Assembly (NCBI GenBank): GCA_963556255.1
Contig: OY744611.1
Location: 36,855,485 to 36,919,484 of the forward strand
DNA length: 64,000 bases
Direction of reading: 5' to 3'
DNA from: Allolobophora icterica
Taxonomy: Eukaryota > Annelida > Clitellata > Crassiclitellata > Lumbricidae
The notes beneath the pieces were generated by a model. The model did no database searches. It was given only the letters and a program-made list of their open reading frames with translations, and was not told the DNA's origin. A program made the translations under genes and the position numbers. Positions 1-11,145 of the stretch are shown in pieces; position 1 is the stretch's first letter, and each line of letters opens with the position of its first letter.

Positions 1-507
1 ACTGCAACATTTCACTAATCGCTGCAACATTTCACTAATCACTGCAACATTTCACTAATCGCTGCAACATTTCACTAATCACTGCAACATTTCACTAATC
101 GCTGCAACATTTCACTAATCGCTGCAACATTTCACTAATCACTGCAACATTTCACTAATCGCTGCAACATTTCACTAATCGCTGCAACATTTCACTAATC
201 ACTGCAACATTTCACTAATCACTGCAACATTTCACTAATCACTGCAACATTTCACTAATCGCTGCAACATTTCACTAATCACTGCAACATTTCACTAATC
301 ACTGCAACATTTCACTAATCGCTGCAACATTTCACTAATCGCTGCAACATTTCACTAATCGCTGCAACATTTCACTAATCACTGCAACATTTCACTAATC
401 GCTGCAACATTTCACTAATCGCTGCAACATTTCACTAATCACTGCAACATTTCACTAATCACTGCAACATTTCACTAATCGCTGCAACATTTCACTAATC
501 ACTGCAA
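1..507. repeat. 20-bp minisatellite, 25 full copies
   Basis: Head-to-tail 20-bp unit RCTGCAACATTTCACTAATC with no spacers. The window opens inside or at the edge of the array, so the full length is unknown. The only variation among the 25 full copies is A or G at the first base; the array ends in a partial unit at 501-507. It lies in the SULF intron downstream of the second coding exon. Confidence 0.97.
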
Positions 508-674
508 AACAATGGGAGTAAAGCAGAAACCCTAAAGGGAAACAAGTCCTGACTAGTTTATAGGGTCACCCTTTCATCAAAGTATTATCTGGGTGGTAAA
601 ATTATATAATAATGCATATTCATATGAGAGAATAATGGTAATGGTAATATTGCATACACACACTCACATACACA

Positions 675-706
<32 letters not shown>

Positions 707-708
707 CA

Positions 709-771
<63 letters not shown>

Positions 772-1138
772 TGTCACCTATCAACTCTGGATGGGCAGCC
801 ATTGTTTGAAGTTTGCACTCTCTGCGTGTACAGGACCCTATGACTGGAAATTCTTCTAGTTATCCGAGCTCTGCTTGTCCATTCATGAACTTAGGACAAA
901 CAACATCATTTACGCTACTGCAGAGAGCGCATCCTATTGATTTCTCTTCAAACAGTGCTACATAAATTCAAAATTACAATAACAATGCAATGCCCTTTTA
1001 ATTTAAACATTAAGACTTTCAAAAGCAATGGTTACAGCCGACTGAGACAAACAAGCTGCCTCATATTTGAGCAGAAATGAAACAGGAGGGAGGAAACCAA
1101 AAGGCAAGCCATATCTTCGGCAAACGAGCTGAACATAC
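508..1138. other. SULF intron sequence (partial)
   Basis: Intronic DNA after the 1139-1378 exon on the minus strand. It holds a compound dinucleotide array at 655-769, (ACGC)n followed by a long pure (AC)n. No further sulfatase exon is visible, so the next one lies outside the window. Confidence 0.6.
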
Positions 1139-1378
1139 CTGTTCTGTAGCCGGCACCATCCAGGTAGGTTCCAAAGTTCTTTGTTTCGTGTGTCTGTCTC
1201 CATTGTGGTGAAGAGCAGTTGTCGTTGTTGGTGTAGGTATTGTGATTATGAACATACATTCCGGTCAGCATTGAACTTCGAGACGGGCAGCACATCGGCG
1301 TCGTGACAAAGGCGTTGGGAAATGTAGCACCGCCATCTCGCAAGTACTTCATTGTCTTTGGCATAAAATTCAACGATC
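1139..1378 (-). CDS. Sulf1: SULF coding exon 2, formylglycine active-site exon
   Basis: A 240-nt phase 1-1 exon encoding residues 85-164. It contains the C-C-P-S-R motif whose first Cys (114) is converted to formylglycine. The acceptor has a pyrimidine-rich run ending TTGTTAG; the donor is ACAG|GTATGT. Reading continues past the donor for a while but loses all similarity to sulfatases. Confidence 0.93.
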
Positions 1379-4100
1379 CTAACAAGGAAAAGACAAAGAG
1401 CAGAAAATTAAAACTAAACAATTTTCTTTGTCTTTCATTGCCCATTATTCTCTCATATGAACCTCCATTTGTCAAAGACTTAATATTTTACTCTGGCCTT
1501 CACAAGACTCTGCCTTGCCTCATATATCAAACATTTATCCATAACTCAGAGTCAGATTCAGTGCCTTTGCACGCATAATAAATGCTCTAAATATACAAGT
1601 AAATAAAACTGCTTATAACCATAATCATAATTGCCAATTCATAAGGCAGAGGTGCTCCTAATCTAACAAAATGAAACCACGATCAAATAGAATGGTGTGC
1701 AAGTGCTTTTGGACAAGAAGCAACGAGGCTAAAGCTCAGATGGCAGATTGTTAGACAAAGTATTGCACGAGGATAGGCCGACCACAGCAAAACTTCTATT
1801 GTGAACTGTGGAAGTGTGGGCCTGTGGAACAACCAAATCACTTTGCGCAGCAGAATTGAGAAATCTGCGACCAGCAATGGAAGAGACTGACAATAATAAT
1901 GAACGAAGATAAAATTAAATTAAATCTGAAAGTCTGACAGCATAATACAGATGACAAGTTGGTGACAAAATGGATTTTCAAGTTTACAAGACTACAAACA
2001 AATTTTTTATGGATCGCATCCTGCTTTTGGTAATAACTTCTACTAGAAAGGCTCAGTTTTAATTTAAACTCTATATTTACATTTTACATTTACGTATGCC
2101 GAAAGAATATGATTGGAAATACTGCTCAGCTGATAATAATAAAGAACTCATCAATCTAGCTGTCGCCTAAAGGAAGGCAGCATAAGCACTCATCATTCTA
2201 ACTGTCGCCTAAAGGAAGGCAGCATAAGCACTCATCATTCTAACTGTCGCCTAAAGGAAGGCAGCATATGCGCTCCTCATTCTGACTGTTGCCTAAAGGA
2301 AGGCAGCATATGCACTCATCATTCTAACTGTTGCCTAAAGGAAGGCAGCATATGCGCTCCTCATTCTGACTGTTGCCTAAAGGAAGGCAGCATATGCACT
2401 CATCATTCTAGCTGTTGCTTAAAGGAAAGCAGCATATGCACTCATCATTCTAACTGTTGTTTAAAAGAAGGCAGCACATGCACTCCTCATTCTAACTGTT
2501 GCCTAAAGGAAGGCAGCATATGCAATCATCATTCTAACTGTTGCCTAAAGGAAGGCAGCATATGCAATCATCATTCTAACTGTTGCCTAAAGGAGGGCAG
2601 CATGCATATCATCATTCTAACTGTTGTCTAAAGGAAGGCAGCATATGCAATCATCATTCTAACTGTTGCCTAAAGGAAGGCAGCATGTACACTCATCCTT
2701 CTGATCAGCTGTTGAGCAAAGCATTCTTAAAAATCAGAGATCATCTGTTTCGAATTTCTCGTGTTACTGATTCTCCGGCAGCTGATGATGCCTCTGCACT
2801 TGTCTTAACCTGAAAAAACACTCCTACACGTCGTCCGCGATTCAAATGTTTCATATGAGCTCCAAAGGCAAAACTAAGACCATTGCTAAGTGTGTTCTAG
2901 GATTCATTTCAGCACTTGTGTTACCTTCATAGTCTAGCCACCCAAATACAACGTCTATGGTTACAACTTCTGCCTAACAATTCGCTTCCTGTAGGCCGAT
3001 AAAACATTAACAAGCCATAATCAAGCCACACACAGAGTCATTGACCCACTTTCCTAGCTTTCAATGCCAGACAATTCAAGAAATCCATAACATATCACCC
3101 ACTCAGCAACAGATATTAATTTCACTGGGCAAGAACTCGGCGCAATCACTTTGAAGTGCTTCCTGCTTCGATGTGATACAGTATTACTAAAGTGAAAGAG
3201 TATTGAGGGACCTAGAAAAGTGAAAGAGCCTTACAAAAGTGGAAGAACATTACTGAAGTGAAAGAGCATTACTGTTCAGTGAAAGAACATTATGGAAGTG
3301 AAAGAGCATTACTGTTCAGTGAAAGAACATTATGGAAGTGAAAGAGCATTACTGTTGAGTGAAAGAACATAATGGAAGTGAAAGAGCATTACTGTTCAGT
3401 GAAAGAACATTATGAAAGTCAAAGAGCATTACTGTTCAGTGAAATAACATTACTGAAGTGCAAGAACAATACAGAAGTGGAAGAACATAACTGCACGACG
3501 TGAAAGAGCACTACCGAAGTGCAATAATATTACTGAAGTGAAAAGAACAATACAGAAGAGAAAGAGCATTACTGTTCAGCGAAATAACATTCCTGAAGTG
3601 AAAGAACATTACTGAAGTGAAAAGAACAATACAGAAGAGAAAAAGCATTACTGTTCAGCGAAATAACATTCCTGAAGTGAAAGAACATTACTGAAGTGAA
3701 AGAACAATACAGAAGAGAAAGAGCACTACTGAAGCAAAAGAACATTACTTAAGTGAAAGAGCATTACATGTAAGCCTAGCTAAAACCAGTGCATGAATAC
3801 TGCAAGCACCAAATTCTAAATAACGAGACAGTATGCAGTCTGAGTACCAAGTTCGCTGTCCTGATCATCTGTAATGATGAAAACGATGTTTGGTTTCTCG
3901 CTGCGTCGAACCCTTGGGGGTCTCTGCTTGCTCGGTTTCGTGAACGCTGGTCGAACCCGGTCTCTGCTTGATGATGAGGAATGAGAATTGGTCAGATGTT
4001 CCTGTTGGTCAGACCAGGAGGATGTCTGGTGCGCCGAGACACCGAGGGAACACGTGGTAAGCATGACAACCAGAAGCCATGGCAACAGTAGTTGGTGCAT
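1139..4100 (-). CDS. Sulf1: extracellular heparan-sulfate 6-O-endosulfatase, N-terminal part (two exons)
   Basis: Joined exons 4100-3848 (253 nt) and 1378-1139 (240 nt), both ending in phase 1, give the first 164 residues. SULF enzymes remove 6-O-sulfate from heparan sulfate outside the cell and tune growth-factor signalling. Residues 1-23 form a signal peptide with likely cleavage after VSA. A basic, serine-rich stretch follows. [17 protein letters not shown] (69-85) carries the metal-binding Asp pair (78-79). The second exon carries [13 protein letters not shown], with Cys114 as the formylglycine nucleophile, then YVHNHN and NCSSPQW. These match vertebrate SULF1/2 better than GNS, whose equivalent region differs. 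Splice sites: donor CTTG|GTACTC, acceptor TTGTTAG|GATCG, donor ACAG|GTATGT. The start is supported by an in-frame TAA 24 nt upstream in the same exon. Downstream exons lie left of the window. Human-style SULF1 versus SULF2 cannot be told apart. Confidence 0.93.
2157..2705. repeat. 42-bp tandem array, about 13 copies
   Basis: Unit built around TGCCTAAAGGAAGGCA, followed by GCATATGC and ATCATTCTAAC. Each unit can fold as a TGCCT/AGGCA hairpin next to an 8-base palindrome. Early copies have CATAAGC instead of CATATGC. The length is a multiple of three, which keeps a chance reading frame open; it is not coding. Confidence 0.93.
3180..3770. repeat. degenerate AGTGAAAGARCATTACTGA array
   Basis: Imperfect 19-20-bp units, often paired as about 38-40-bp dimers (AAGAGCATTACTGTTCAGTG alternating with AAGAACATTATGGAAGTG). 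It ends about 80 bp before the SULF first coding exon, on that exon's 3' (intron) side. Confidence 0.85.
3848..4100 (-). CDS. Sulf1: SULF coding exon 1, start and signal peptide
   Basis: Begins with ATG at 4100-4098, codes for the signal peptide and the first sulfatase strand, and ends in the donor CTTG|GTACTC. The same exon probably starts at 4170. Confidence 0.92.
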
Positions 4101-4170
4101 GGCAGCTGTTGTTGCTTGAGATTATGACAATGGTGGGGGCTGTTAGTGTCTAACAGCGATGATGACGTTC
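4101..4170 (-). other. SULF 5' UTR portion of the start exon
   Basis: A minus-strand acceptor TCTGTTCGTTTCAG lies just above 4170, so this 70-nt leader is probably the beginning of the exon. It contains an in-frame stop (TAA, 24 nt before the ATG), which fixes the start codon. At least one noncoding exon should lie further upstream, at higher coordinates. Confidence 0.7.
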
Positions 4171-4187
4171 CTGAAACGAACAGACAA

Positions 4188-4372
4188 TGGAAATTAAAAG
4201 ACAATAGCATAGAAATTAAAAGACAACAGCATAGAAATTAAATGACAACAGCGTAAAAATTAACTGGCAACTGCCAACATAGAATTAAAGGCAATAGAAC
4301 AGAAATTAAATGACACCAGCATAGAAATTAACTGACAATAGCACAGAAATGAGCACACAATGCATAGAACCC
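4188..4372. repeat. degenerate ~22-bp GAAATTAAAWGACAAYAGCAT array
   Basis: About eight imperfect units immediately upstream (minus strand) of the SULF 3' splice site. On the minus strand each unit reads TGTCWTTTAATTTC, which is pyrimidine-rich. Confidence 0.85.
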
Positions 4373-4405
4373 AAATAATGTTAAGTTCTCGAGGTATAGA
4401 TGAGG

Positions 4406-4682
4406 CTGACAACCATGGGTGTCCGAAGGGGGGAGAGGGCATTTGCCCCTCTGAATTTTGCAAATATTTAAAAAAAAATTAAATCTTTTGATAATTATGA
4501 CTTTTAAAACAGTCCCAACACGATTTTCAATGTAAAAAACATTTAATTATTTAGGAAAGTCCTTAATTAAATTATTTATTTTTTAAGTTGTCACATGTTC
4601 TGTATTCATTCTATGCAAAAACGTCACTTTGCTCCCCCTACAAACCCCTCAAAAAATTCCTGCGGACGCCCATGCTGACAAC
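4406..4682. mobile_element. hAT-like MITE with 8-bp target duplication
   Basis: The 261-bp element at 4414-4674 begins CATGGGTGTCCG and ends CGGACGCCCATG, an exact 11-of-12 inverted terminal match. It is flanked on both sides by CTGACAAC (4406-4413 and 4675-4682). The inside is AT-rich with no coding potential. An 8-bp duplication fits the hAT superfamily. Confidence 0.88.
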
Positions 4683-6117
4683 TGATGATGTGAAGAAGTT
4701 CTGACACACTGTTGTCAGTCTGACATTATCTTCTGACACTTGCTGTGTACAGACAAAAATTCCCTAGGATGAAATGAACAGTAATTTAATACGGTCACTT
4801 TCAGACCTGTTTCTCAAGAGTTTTAAGACCAGTATACATTTTAAAAACACCAACATAGAAAGCACAGCTAATGTTATCAATTCTTTGTTCGGATATCAGA
4901 TGAACCAATTCCTACATGGGTGGTTCAACTGCCCTTTATAGCAAGCCTACGAGCAACGCCCAGGAGAGGAAATTCCACTGCTGAAAGTCAATTAATGCAT
5001 CAAGCTAAAAATCCCAAGAGCAAAATCCTGCTTCTAGGCCAGCATCAGAACGTAACGAAACTATCACCGGTGTTCTAAGCTCCGGCTCCGTCACTACTCG
5101 TACTCTGGTAGTGTCGGTCCAAAGCCTGGAGGAAGGAGGAGGGCACGCATCCGCGCAACTCAACAGCCAACGTCCTAACCTCTGCTAGTCGCTTGATGAA
5201 TGTGAGCACTAGCAAAATATCAATTAGTCTACGTCACTGGCCGCCGACAAGTTCCACAACTATTTCTGCCTGAACAGAATATGATGAATTCCGACAGAAG
5301 CGAGCAAGTCCATAGATCAAGAGCTAAACAGCGTAGGCCAGTCTCGCAAGGAACAACTACAGCGCACTGTGTAAGTAGACCAGTAAACGTTTACGTCTAT
5401 AGGTCACGTAGGCTACTTTGCCTTCCAAGGCACCACACCACGTCAGTCAGCTCAGGAAGTTTTCTATCGGGTGTAAACTCGTTCCGTCCTAACAAACCGC
5501 AATAACGTGAGACCACAGAAGGTGCACAGAGCCAAGGCCTCCAGGCAAGGCAATCCAGAGAGAGAGAGAGAGACCCACGGATAAGATAAGATCAGCTCTT
5601 AAGTCAATCGGAAGGCGATGACGTGAATTGCCAGTCAGTCTAAAGGCGGTGATGGCTACAAAGTGTTGTCAACTTCATTTTCTCCTTCAGTCTTATTTAT
5701 CACTGCCGAGTGCGGAACTATGCTCTCGTTCAACGATGAATACGCAGCCAACACAGTCACCTCCTCATTCACAGTCCTTCACAGCTCACCTTAATTCAAG
5801 ACGTCTCACACATAATGTTGACCTTAACTTACTCAACAACTCCAAGAACAAAGCCTGAATAGTACAGGAATCTTCCATCCTCGTTTAAGCCGAGAAGACA
5901 AATCGGACAAACTACCTGTGGTAGTGCCAGTCCCAAGCCTGGATAAAGGAGGAGGTCATCTATGTTTTGACACAATGTCGTTAAACAGTAACTAACCGGA
6001 CTTAGTCACTGACTATGACAAACAAAGAATGACAAATAGCCATTGTCTTCTGAAATAAATCAAAAGCTGCCTCTGGAATTCCGTTGGCTAGTTCTTCCGG
6101 AACTTAATCAGCTCCTC
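4683..6117. other. intronic/intergenic DNA, no gene seen
   Basis: Mostly unique sequence. Short copies of a dispersed motif (CCAAGCCTGGAKRAAGGAGG) occur at 5115-5140 and 5932-5956; a third, reverse, copy is at 13145-13175. A GA run lies at 5560-5573. Confidence 0.55.
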
Positions 6118-6348
6118 CTCCTCCTCCTCCTTCTCCTTTCCATCTCCTCCATTTCTGTTCTCTGCTGATTTGCTCCAGGCCTAGTTTCCCATGATTTTCC
6201 GGTAGTCTACACTTGACTGCCTCCTAATAAAAGCTCCTGTTACTCCTCTTCCTCCTTCCCATCTTCCTCTTGCTTGTCCTCTTCCTTCTTCCCTTCTTCC
6301 TCCTCCTTCTGCTTCTCTTTCTCCTCCTCCTCCTCCTCCTCCTCCTTG
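6118..6348. repeat. polypyrimidine (CTC/CTT)n tracts
   Basis: Two C/T-only blocks, 6113-6145 and 6233-6346, rich in CTC triplets. They could form triplex DNA. No gene. Confidence 0.8.
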
Positions 6349-6575
6349 AACGGGTGCAGTGGATATCTGATCAAGTCATCGTCTCATAGTACCAAACAGA
6401 TGAATCAGATGACAAGAGGTGACAGGGACAGAGGCTGATTCAGATGACAGATAGGCTCCACATTCATTCCGACATCCATTCATATCTACTCCAGCTACAT
6501 CAGCTGGTGTTATATAATACCACCATTAAGACTCCACCATAGACTTACTCATCAAACGATGCCTCCCTCCCTCCC

Positions 6576-6577
6576 TC

Positions 6578-6628
<51 letters not shown>

Positions 6629-6920
6629 CTGCAAAACTGAAAACAACTCGGAAGATCTCGGCCAGACTCCTTATGCTGAAACCTAAAGAAAGTGTTTAAA
6701 GAAACAACCACAGAATCAACAACAAAGGGAATACGTCAAAGACCTTTGCTGTCATAAGACGTACCTGAACTCTCTCTCTCTGTCTGTCTGTCTGTCTCTC
6801 TCTCCCTGTCTCTCTCTATCTCTCTCTCTCTGTGTCTGTCTCTCTCTCTGTGTCTCTGTGTCTCTCTCTGTGTCTCTCTCTGTGTCTCTCTCTGTCTCTG
6901 TCTCTGTGTCTCTGTGTCTC

Positions 6921-6961
<41 letters not shown>

Positions 6962-6962
6962 T
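6576..6962. repeat. (GTCT)n and (TC/TG)n microsatellites
   Basis: Pure (GTCT)n at 6580-6624 and a longer mixed TCTC/TCTG array at 6770-6962, separated by about 145 bp of unique sequence. Confidence 0.93.
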
Positions 6963-6965
6963 ACA

Positions 6966-7060
6966 TACATATCTTCTGGATATTGACCCCATTACGGCTC
7001 GGTTTTGGTGCGCCGTCGGTTGATGCCTTGCTCACCGGCGCAATAGAAGTTACTTATTAC
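6966..7060 (+). repeat. dispersed repeat, TGATGCCTTG...GCGCAATAGAAG 3' end
   Basis: About 90 bp containing GATATTGACCCCATTACGGC, then GTTGATGCCTTG and GGCGCAATAGAAGTTACTTA. Relatives are at 51058-51125 (minus), 52297-52350, 53905-54000 and 56583-56700 (minus). It looks like a retroposon 3' end. Confidence 0.7.
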
Positions 7061-7164
7061 AATTACTGTTACTCGAACGAAGTGCCCAGTTGATGCACCT
7101 GTGCATCAACTGGGAGACATGAAGACTGAAGACAAGACAAACTACAGGAAGAAGTAGACAACGG

Positions 7165-7434
7165 AGTTTAATAGAAGAAGAACCGCAGTCCCTTAAGGAT
7201 ATGAAATGTTAACAACTTCATTTTTTTTGGCCTCGGAATATGAGGGCGATTGGCCAGTCCTCTCCCTCATTGTCTCACCTTCCCACCAACAGTGTATGGT
7301 CAGTGTACTCATTACAGCCGAGTTGACTAGGGGTGCAGATGGAGCAGAAATCTCGAACCAAATTTCTGCCCTGGCGGAGATTTGAACCCCAACCTCTCGA
7401 ATGACAGTCCAGCACACTAACCACTACACTATTG
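7165..7434 (-). mobile_element. tRNA-derived SINE, family A
   Basis: The minus strand starts with a tRNA-like head: A-box-like TAGTGGTTAGTG and B box GGTTCAAATCTCC. CAGAAATTTGG follows, then a conserved central block (GAGTACACTGACC and GAGAGGACTGGCC), and a tail with CCGAGGC and GAAGTTGTTAAC. The same order is seen in six other copies here. Confidence 0.85.
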
Positions 7435-8039
7435 AGTTTAATAGACAGAAGAGAAACAGCAGAACTACTTTTATAGATTACAGACGTTGTATAACATTAA
7501 CATACCTCAGTTCAAAACTGAGGCATGTTAATCTTGGACAGCAGCACATAGCATGACAGACAAACACACACACGCACACACAGAGACAAATACACACACA
7601 TAGAGACATACATGTCTACATATATACATACACCAGTATGGGTGAAACTGGGTGGCAATAATTTGTTTTTTACCAAAAACTCAACCATGATTACCGAATC
7701 AGTAATAATGATAAAAAAGGGGGAATTTGACTAATGAAGATAAAGAACAGGTTTTGCAGGTTACCCAGATGAGGCAGCAATTGAGGTTAATTAGGTCAAT
7801 TTATGTCTGGTCCGACCCAACGTCATGTCTGTGGAAACCTACACCACAATCATTGTCTGTAGTACTTTAAAAAAGCAGGCCAGGCGAGGAAGCTAATTGG
7901 CCTGGCAAAGGCTTTAGCCAGAACTTGGCCTTCAACACAGTTGGTTCACTCACCTCCGGCCTTTCCTTGGTTCATTTTCAGAGCAATGGCCTGAAATATA
8001 GGAAATTTACCTCTTAATTTCTACGACCCTCAATGATAA
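7435..8039. other. no gene; short AC-rich stretch
   Basis: Unique sequence with a loose (ACAC/ACAT) stretch at 7561-7640. No exon or RNA gene seen. Confidence 0.5.
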
Positions 8040-8210
8040 GAGCGTGTAACAGCCTAGTGGTTAGAAAGCTCGACTGAAAACCGAGTTTAATGAAATCCAG
8101 ATGATCCCCTCATCTGTGTCCTGAGAGAGAGAGGCCTTCCCATAGGTCTCTTCACTGCACAGAATTCTTCATATTTCAGCAACATTAAGTGCTTTGCCAG
8201 CGCTGCTGCC
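8040..8210 (+). mobile_element. tRNA-like SINE fragment
   Basis: A head AGCCTAGTGGTTAGAAAGCTC followed by a worn B-box region and GGCCTTCCCATAGGTC resembles tRNA-derived SINE heads elsewhere in the window. It does not fold as a full tRNA and has no clear family-A core. Confidence 0.45.
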
Positions 8211-8447
8211 ATACTATTTAACGTTTCCAATGAATCGGAAATTCAACATATCAGATGTTATCAAGATCTAAATAACATTTACATCTCCACGAGATGTAAA
8301 TATTATCTAGATCTCAATGAGTTTTGCCTCTGATTCCGAGTATTGATGCCTGGCTTGTATATCTCAATAATCTCATATTAGTATTCATTGCATCCATGGG
8401 CAAATAATACGCCATCTGCCGCTCCATTAAGGACTATAGAACAAGAG

Positions 8448-8608
<161 letters not shown>

Positions 8609-8805
8609 GATAAATGACATGAACAACAACAATGACAACAACAACACCAATTAAACAGCATGACTAACAAAGTGAACAGCATAAGACAATGGAAAGTGAG
8701 GAGAGGCAGGGTTACCGAAACCCCATGGAATTTCTAAACACAATACAACTGTGCCTTGAATAGAATATCTTCAGGCAAAGTAAAACAGATTCAACTTTTT
8801 TTGAG

Positions 8806-9474
8806 AGACAGACAGACAGTAAGAAAGACAGAGACAGACAGAGATAGAGACAGAGACAGAGAGAGAGAGACCAGGCGAGAGACACATTTGAAAGAGCTTT
8901 GTGAAGGCAAATGAATGGTTTTCTTCATAACTGCTTGGTTTACCCCCAAATCAACGCTCCTGACCACAGTCGCAGACAGGGACGACTTTACTTCCAGGGG
9001 AGGACACACAAGCAGATGCATCCACTAAGATGAAATAAAACTACATGTCAAAACCTCCAGCGGCCACCAGATACCACTGAAGATAATTCCTGAGGTCCAT
9101 ATATACATCACTTAATTGTCTGCCTGATTCCTCATAGCCACTCTCCTCCCATGTAAACTGACATCCTCAGACATTCCTACAAATTGACCACAGATTAGCA
9201 GACCACTCTCAGTCTGACCACAAACCGCATCAGCCAACATCTGAATCTGAGGGAACACAAGAGACTGATGCCTCCACCATCACAACAGTCAACCACCTGT
9301 CATGCAGTGAAATTGCATCTGATTTGTAATGGCAGTGCCCAGTTCAAGCTTCCTCAGAGATAGTAACTGTCTCAGGACGTTGAGCACATCAGCGCGTCAC
9401 CGCTAGCAGATCTGTTAACTATTAGGTCTGCTTATGAATGAAGAACTATCCATGGCTGAGCAAGGTGATCTCTG
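8806..9474. other. no gene; GA-rich tract then unique DNA
   Basis: (GACA)/(GAGA) microsatellite at 8806-8882, then unique sequence with no exon that I can support. Confidence 0.5.
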
Positions 9475-9495
9475 TCTCTGTCTCTCTCTCTTTCA

Positions 9496-9561
<66 letters not shown>

Positions 9562-9567
9562 CACACC
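9475..9567. repeat. compound (TC)n(CA)n(CG)n(CA)n microsatellite
   Basis: Alternating purine-pyrimidine DNA with a GCGCGCGCGCGCGC core (about 9512-9528) set between two CA runs, a classic left-handed (Z) DNA-prone layout. Confidence 0.92.
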
Positions 9568-9614
9568 TTTATTAGGCCAAAGACAAGCAAAACAGACACA
9601 CAAATGAAAAAGTA

Positions 9615-9663
9615 CAGTCAACCTGGGACTAAGATTGCTGCAATCTTAGTCCCAGAGTCAACC
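9615..9663. mobile_element. 31-bp pure-palindrome TIR remnant with 9-bp flanks
   Basis: TGGGACTAAGATTGC, one T, then GCAATCTTAGTCCCA: a perfect palindrome at 9624-9654. The flanks CAGTCAACC and GAGTCAACC agree at 8 of 9 positions. The arm resembles the TIR start TGGGATTAAGATTAC of the 23958-24417 element. This suggests a minimal fold-back copy. Confidence 0.6.
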
Positions 9664-10094
9664 AGAGTCAACAGCAGTTCAGCCCACTGTACACCCATCA
9701 TCAAACTTACTATGCAGTAGGGTAATGAATGGCATCATGTTTATTCATAAACTACCAAAGCAAGGCAATCATCATTATGGTAATTATGTAACGAGTATGT
9801 CTACAATAGATTAAGAATAGCCACATTTGGAGGAAAGTACAAATGGCAATACAATTTACAAGGACTATGTTAACTTTTTAAGTTCCGATATGGGTCAGCT
9901 TCAGTCCTTCCCCAACCACTCCTTCTGACTTCTGGCTAATCTGCCAAGGTTCTCTCACATATGGATCATATGGCTTCCCATGTTTACTAGCTTCCAGCCA
10001 AGGAGCGATTAAAGTTCATGCTTCCCTCCTGTGGCTGGTCTCGTTCCTGGCACTGCCATGGCATATATCAGGGAGTTTTATTTTTGCAGCCATA

Positions 10095-10305
10095 ACCCCT
10101 TAAGTCAACCGGGTTGGTGATCTTTGTGCACTGCTGTTCCGGGGGGGGGGGGGGTATTTAGGTGCCGCGTTGCCGTCAAAGACCTTTCTCCTGGAACAGT
10201 TATCCACTGCACATATGTCTTAAAAAGCACTTGTTTAGACCTGCTAGTCGTGCCGCAACACCTTCTCAGGTACTTAAAAATGTGCTATATTAAGTGTCTG
10301 GTTAC
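10095..10305 (+). repeat. dispersed retroposon-like repeat, copy 1
   Basis: Shares CTCCTGGAACAGT, ACTGCAC, ACCTGCTAG-TCGTG and a terminal GTGCTATAT with 21085-21320. It contains a G run (10141-10153) not present in the other copy. Confidence 0.6.
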
Positions 10306-10535
10306 AAACATAATTCTTGCTCTGGAAAATGTCAGTACGTCTCATCCTATTTCTATCTCCTACAGCTTCTTAGGTGCCCCAGTGTCTAGTCACTTATCCG
10401 GCTACTATAATTATTACCTTACATACCCAAAATGAACTCTCTCTGATACATACATACTTTTGACAACAAACAACTTTTGCGCTATATCAACATAATAGAA
10501 AATAATTTTCTTTTCGTAATCTAAAGCCGTATATC

Positions 10536-10536
<1 letters not shown>

Positions 10537-10568
<32 letters not shown>
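10537..10568. repeat. (ATT)n microsatellite
   Basis: About ten ATT units. Confidence 0.9.
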
Positions 10569-10859
10569 CTAAGGTGAAAGACTATTAGTATCCTTATGCA
10601 CGTAATTGCTTTTTAGTCTAAGCAAATGTCTGGCAGAATTTGTCGTCCAGCCTCTCAGTTGGAGACAGATGGCTTCATTTGTCTCGGACATCTGCTGACC
10701 AAACTCTATCTCGGCACTTCCGGCAGGCTTTGTTCTCTACCCATAAACAATGCATAAGAACGCAGTTATCTGATTCCACGAAGAACCAACTGGTTTCACG
10801 CATTTCAAGGAACTATCTACTGATACCACTGTCAATCTTGCACCGAACATGATCTGCTT

Positions 10860-11145
10860 GTCTGTGGGATACCAAAGCCTAGTGGTTAACATGTTGGACT
10901 GTCAACAAAGAGATTGGGTTCAAATCCCTGCAGGGGCAGAAACATGTGAAATTTCTACTCAACTTTCACCACCTAGCAAAATAACCGTACACTACTCGTG
11001 GGAAGATCAGGCTGTGAGGGTAGAGGACTGGTCTCGTATGCCAAGGCCAAGAAAAAAGACATCAATAACACTTAATACAATGACTGCCTGAAGGGCCGAG
11101 CTTAAGTAAAGTGCTCTTTTTCATTCTCTTTCTTCTTCAAAATTC
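10860..11145 (+). mobile_element. tRNA-derived SINE, family A
   Basis: Head CCTAGTGGTTAACATG, B box GGTTCAAATCCC, CAGAAA, central block CCGTACACTACTCGTGGGAA and GAGGACTGG, then ATGCCAAGGCCAAGAAAA and CTGCCTGAAGGGC. The 3' end runs into a T/C-rich stretch. Confidence 0.85.

Larger units (their letters stand above)
1379..3847 (-). other. SULF phase-1 intron between coding exons
   Basis: About 2.5 kb. The interior holds a 42-bp tandem array (2157-2705) and a degenerate 19-20-bp array (3180-3770). The 1379-2150 and 2706-3179 parts look unique and show no further exon. Confidence 0.7.

Noticed and set aside
1..507. CRISPR-like regular repeats
   Set aside because: Units abut directly with no spacers, and the genome is eukaryotic. 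The same applies to 28755-29085 and 16255-16800.
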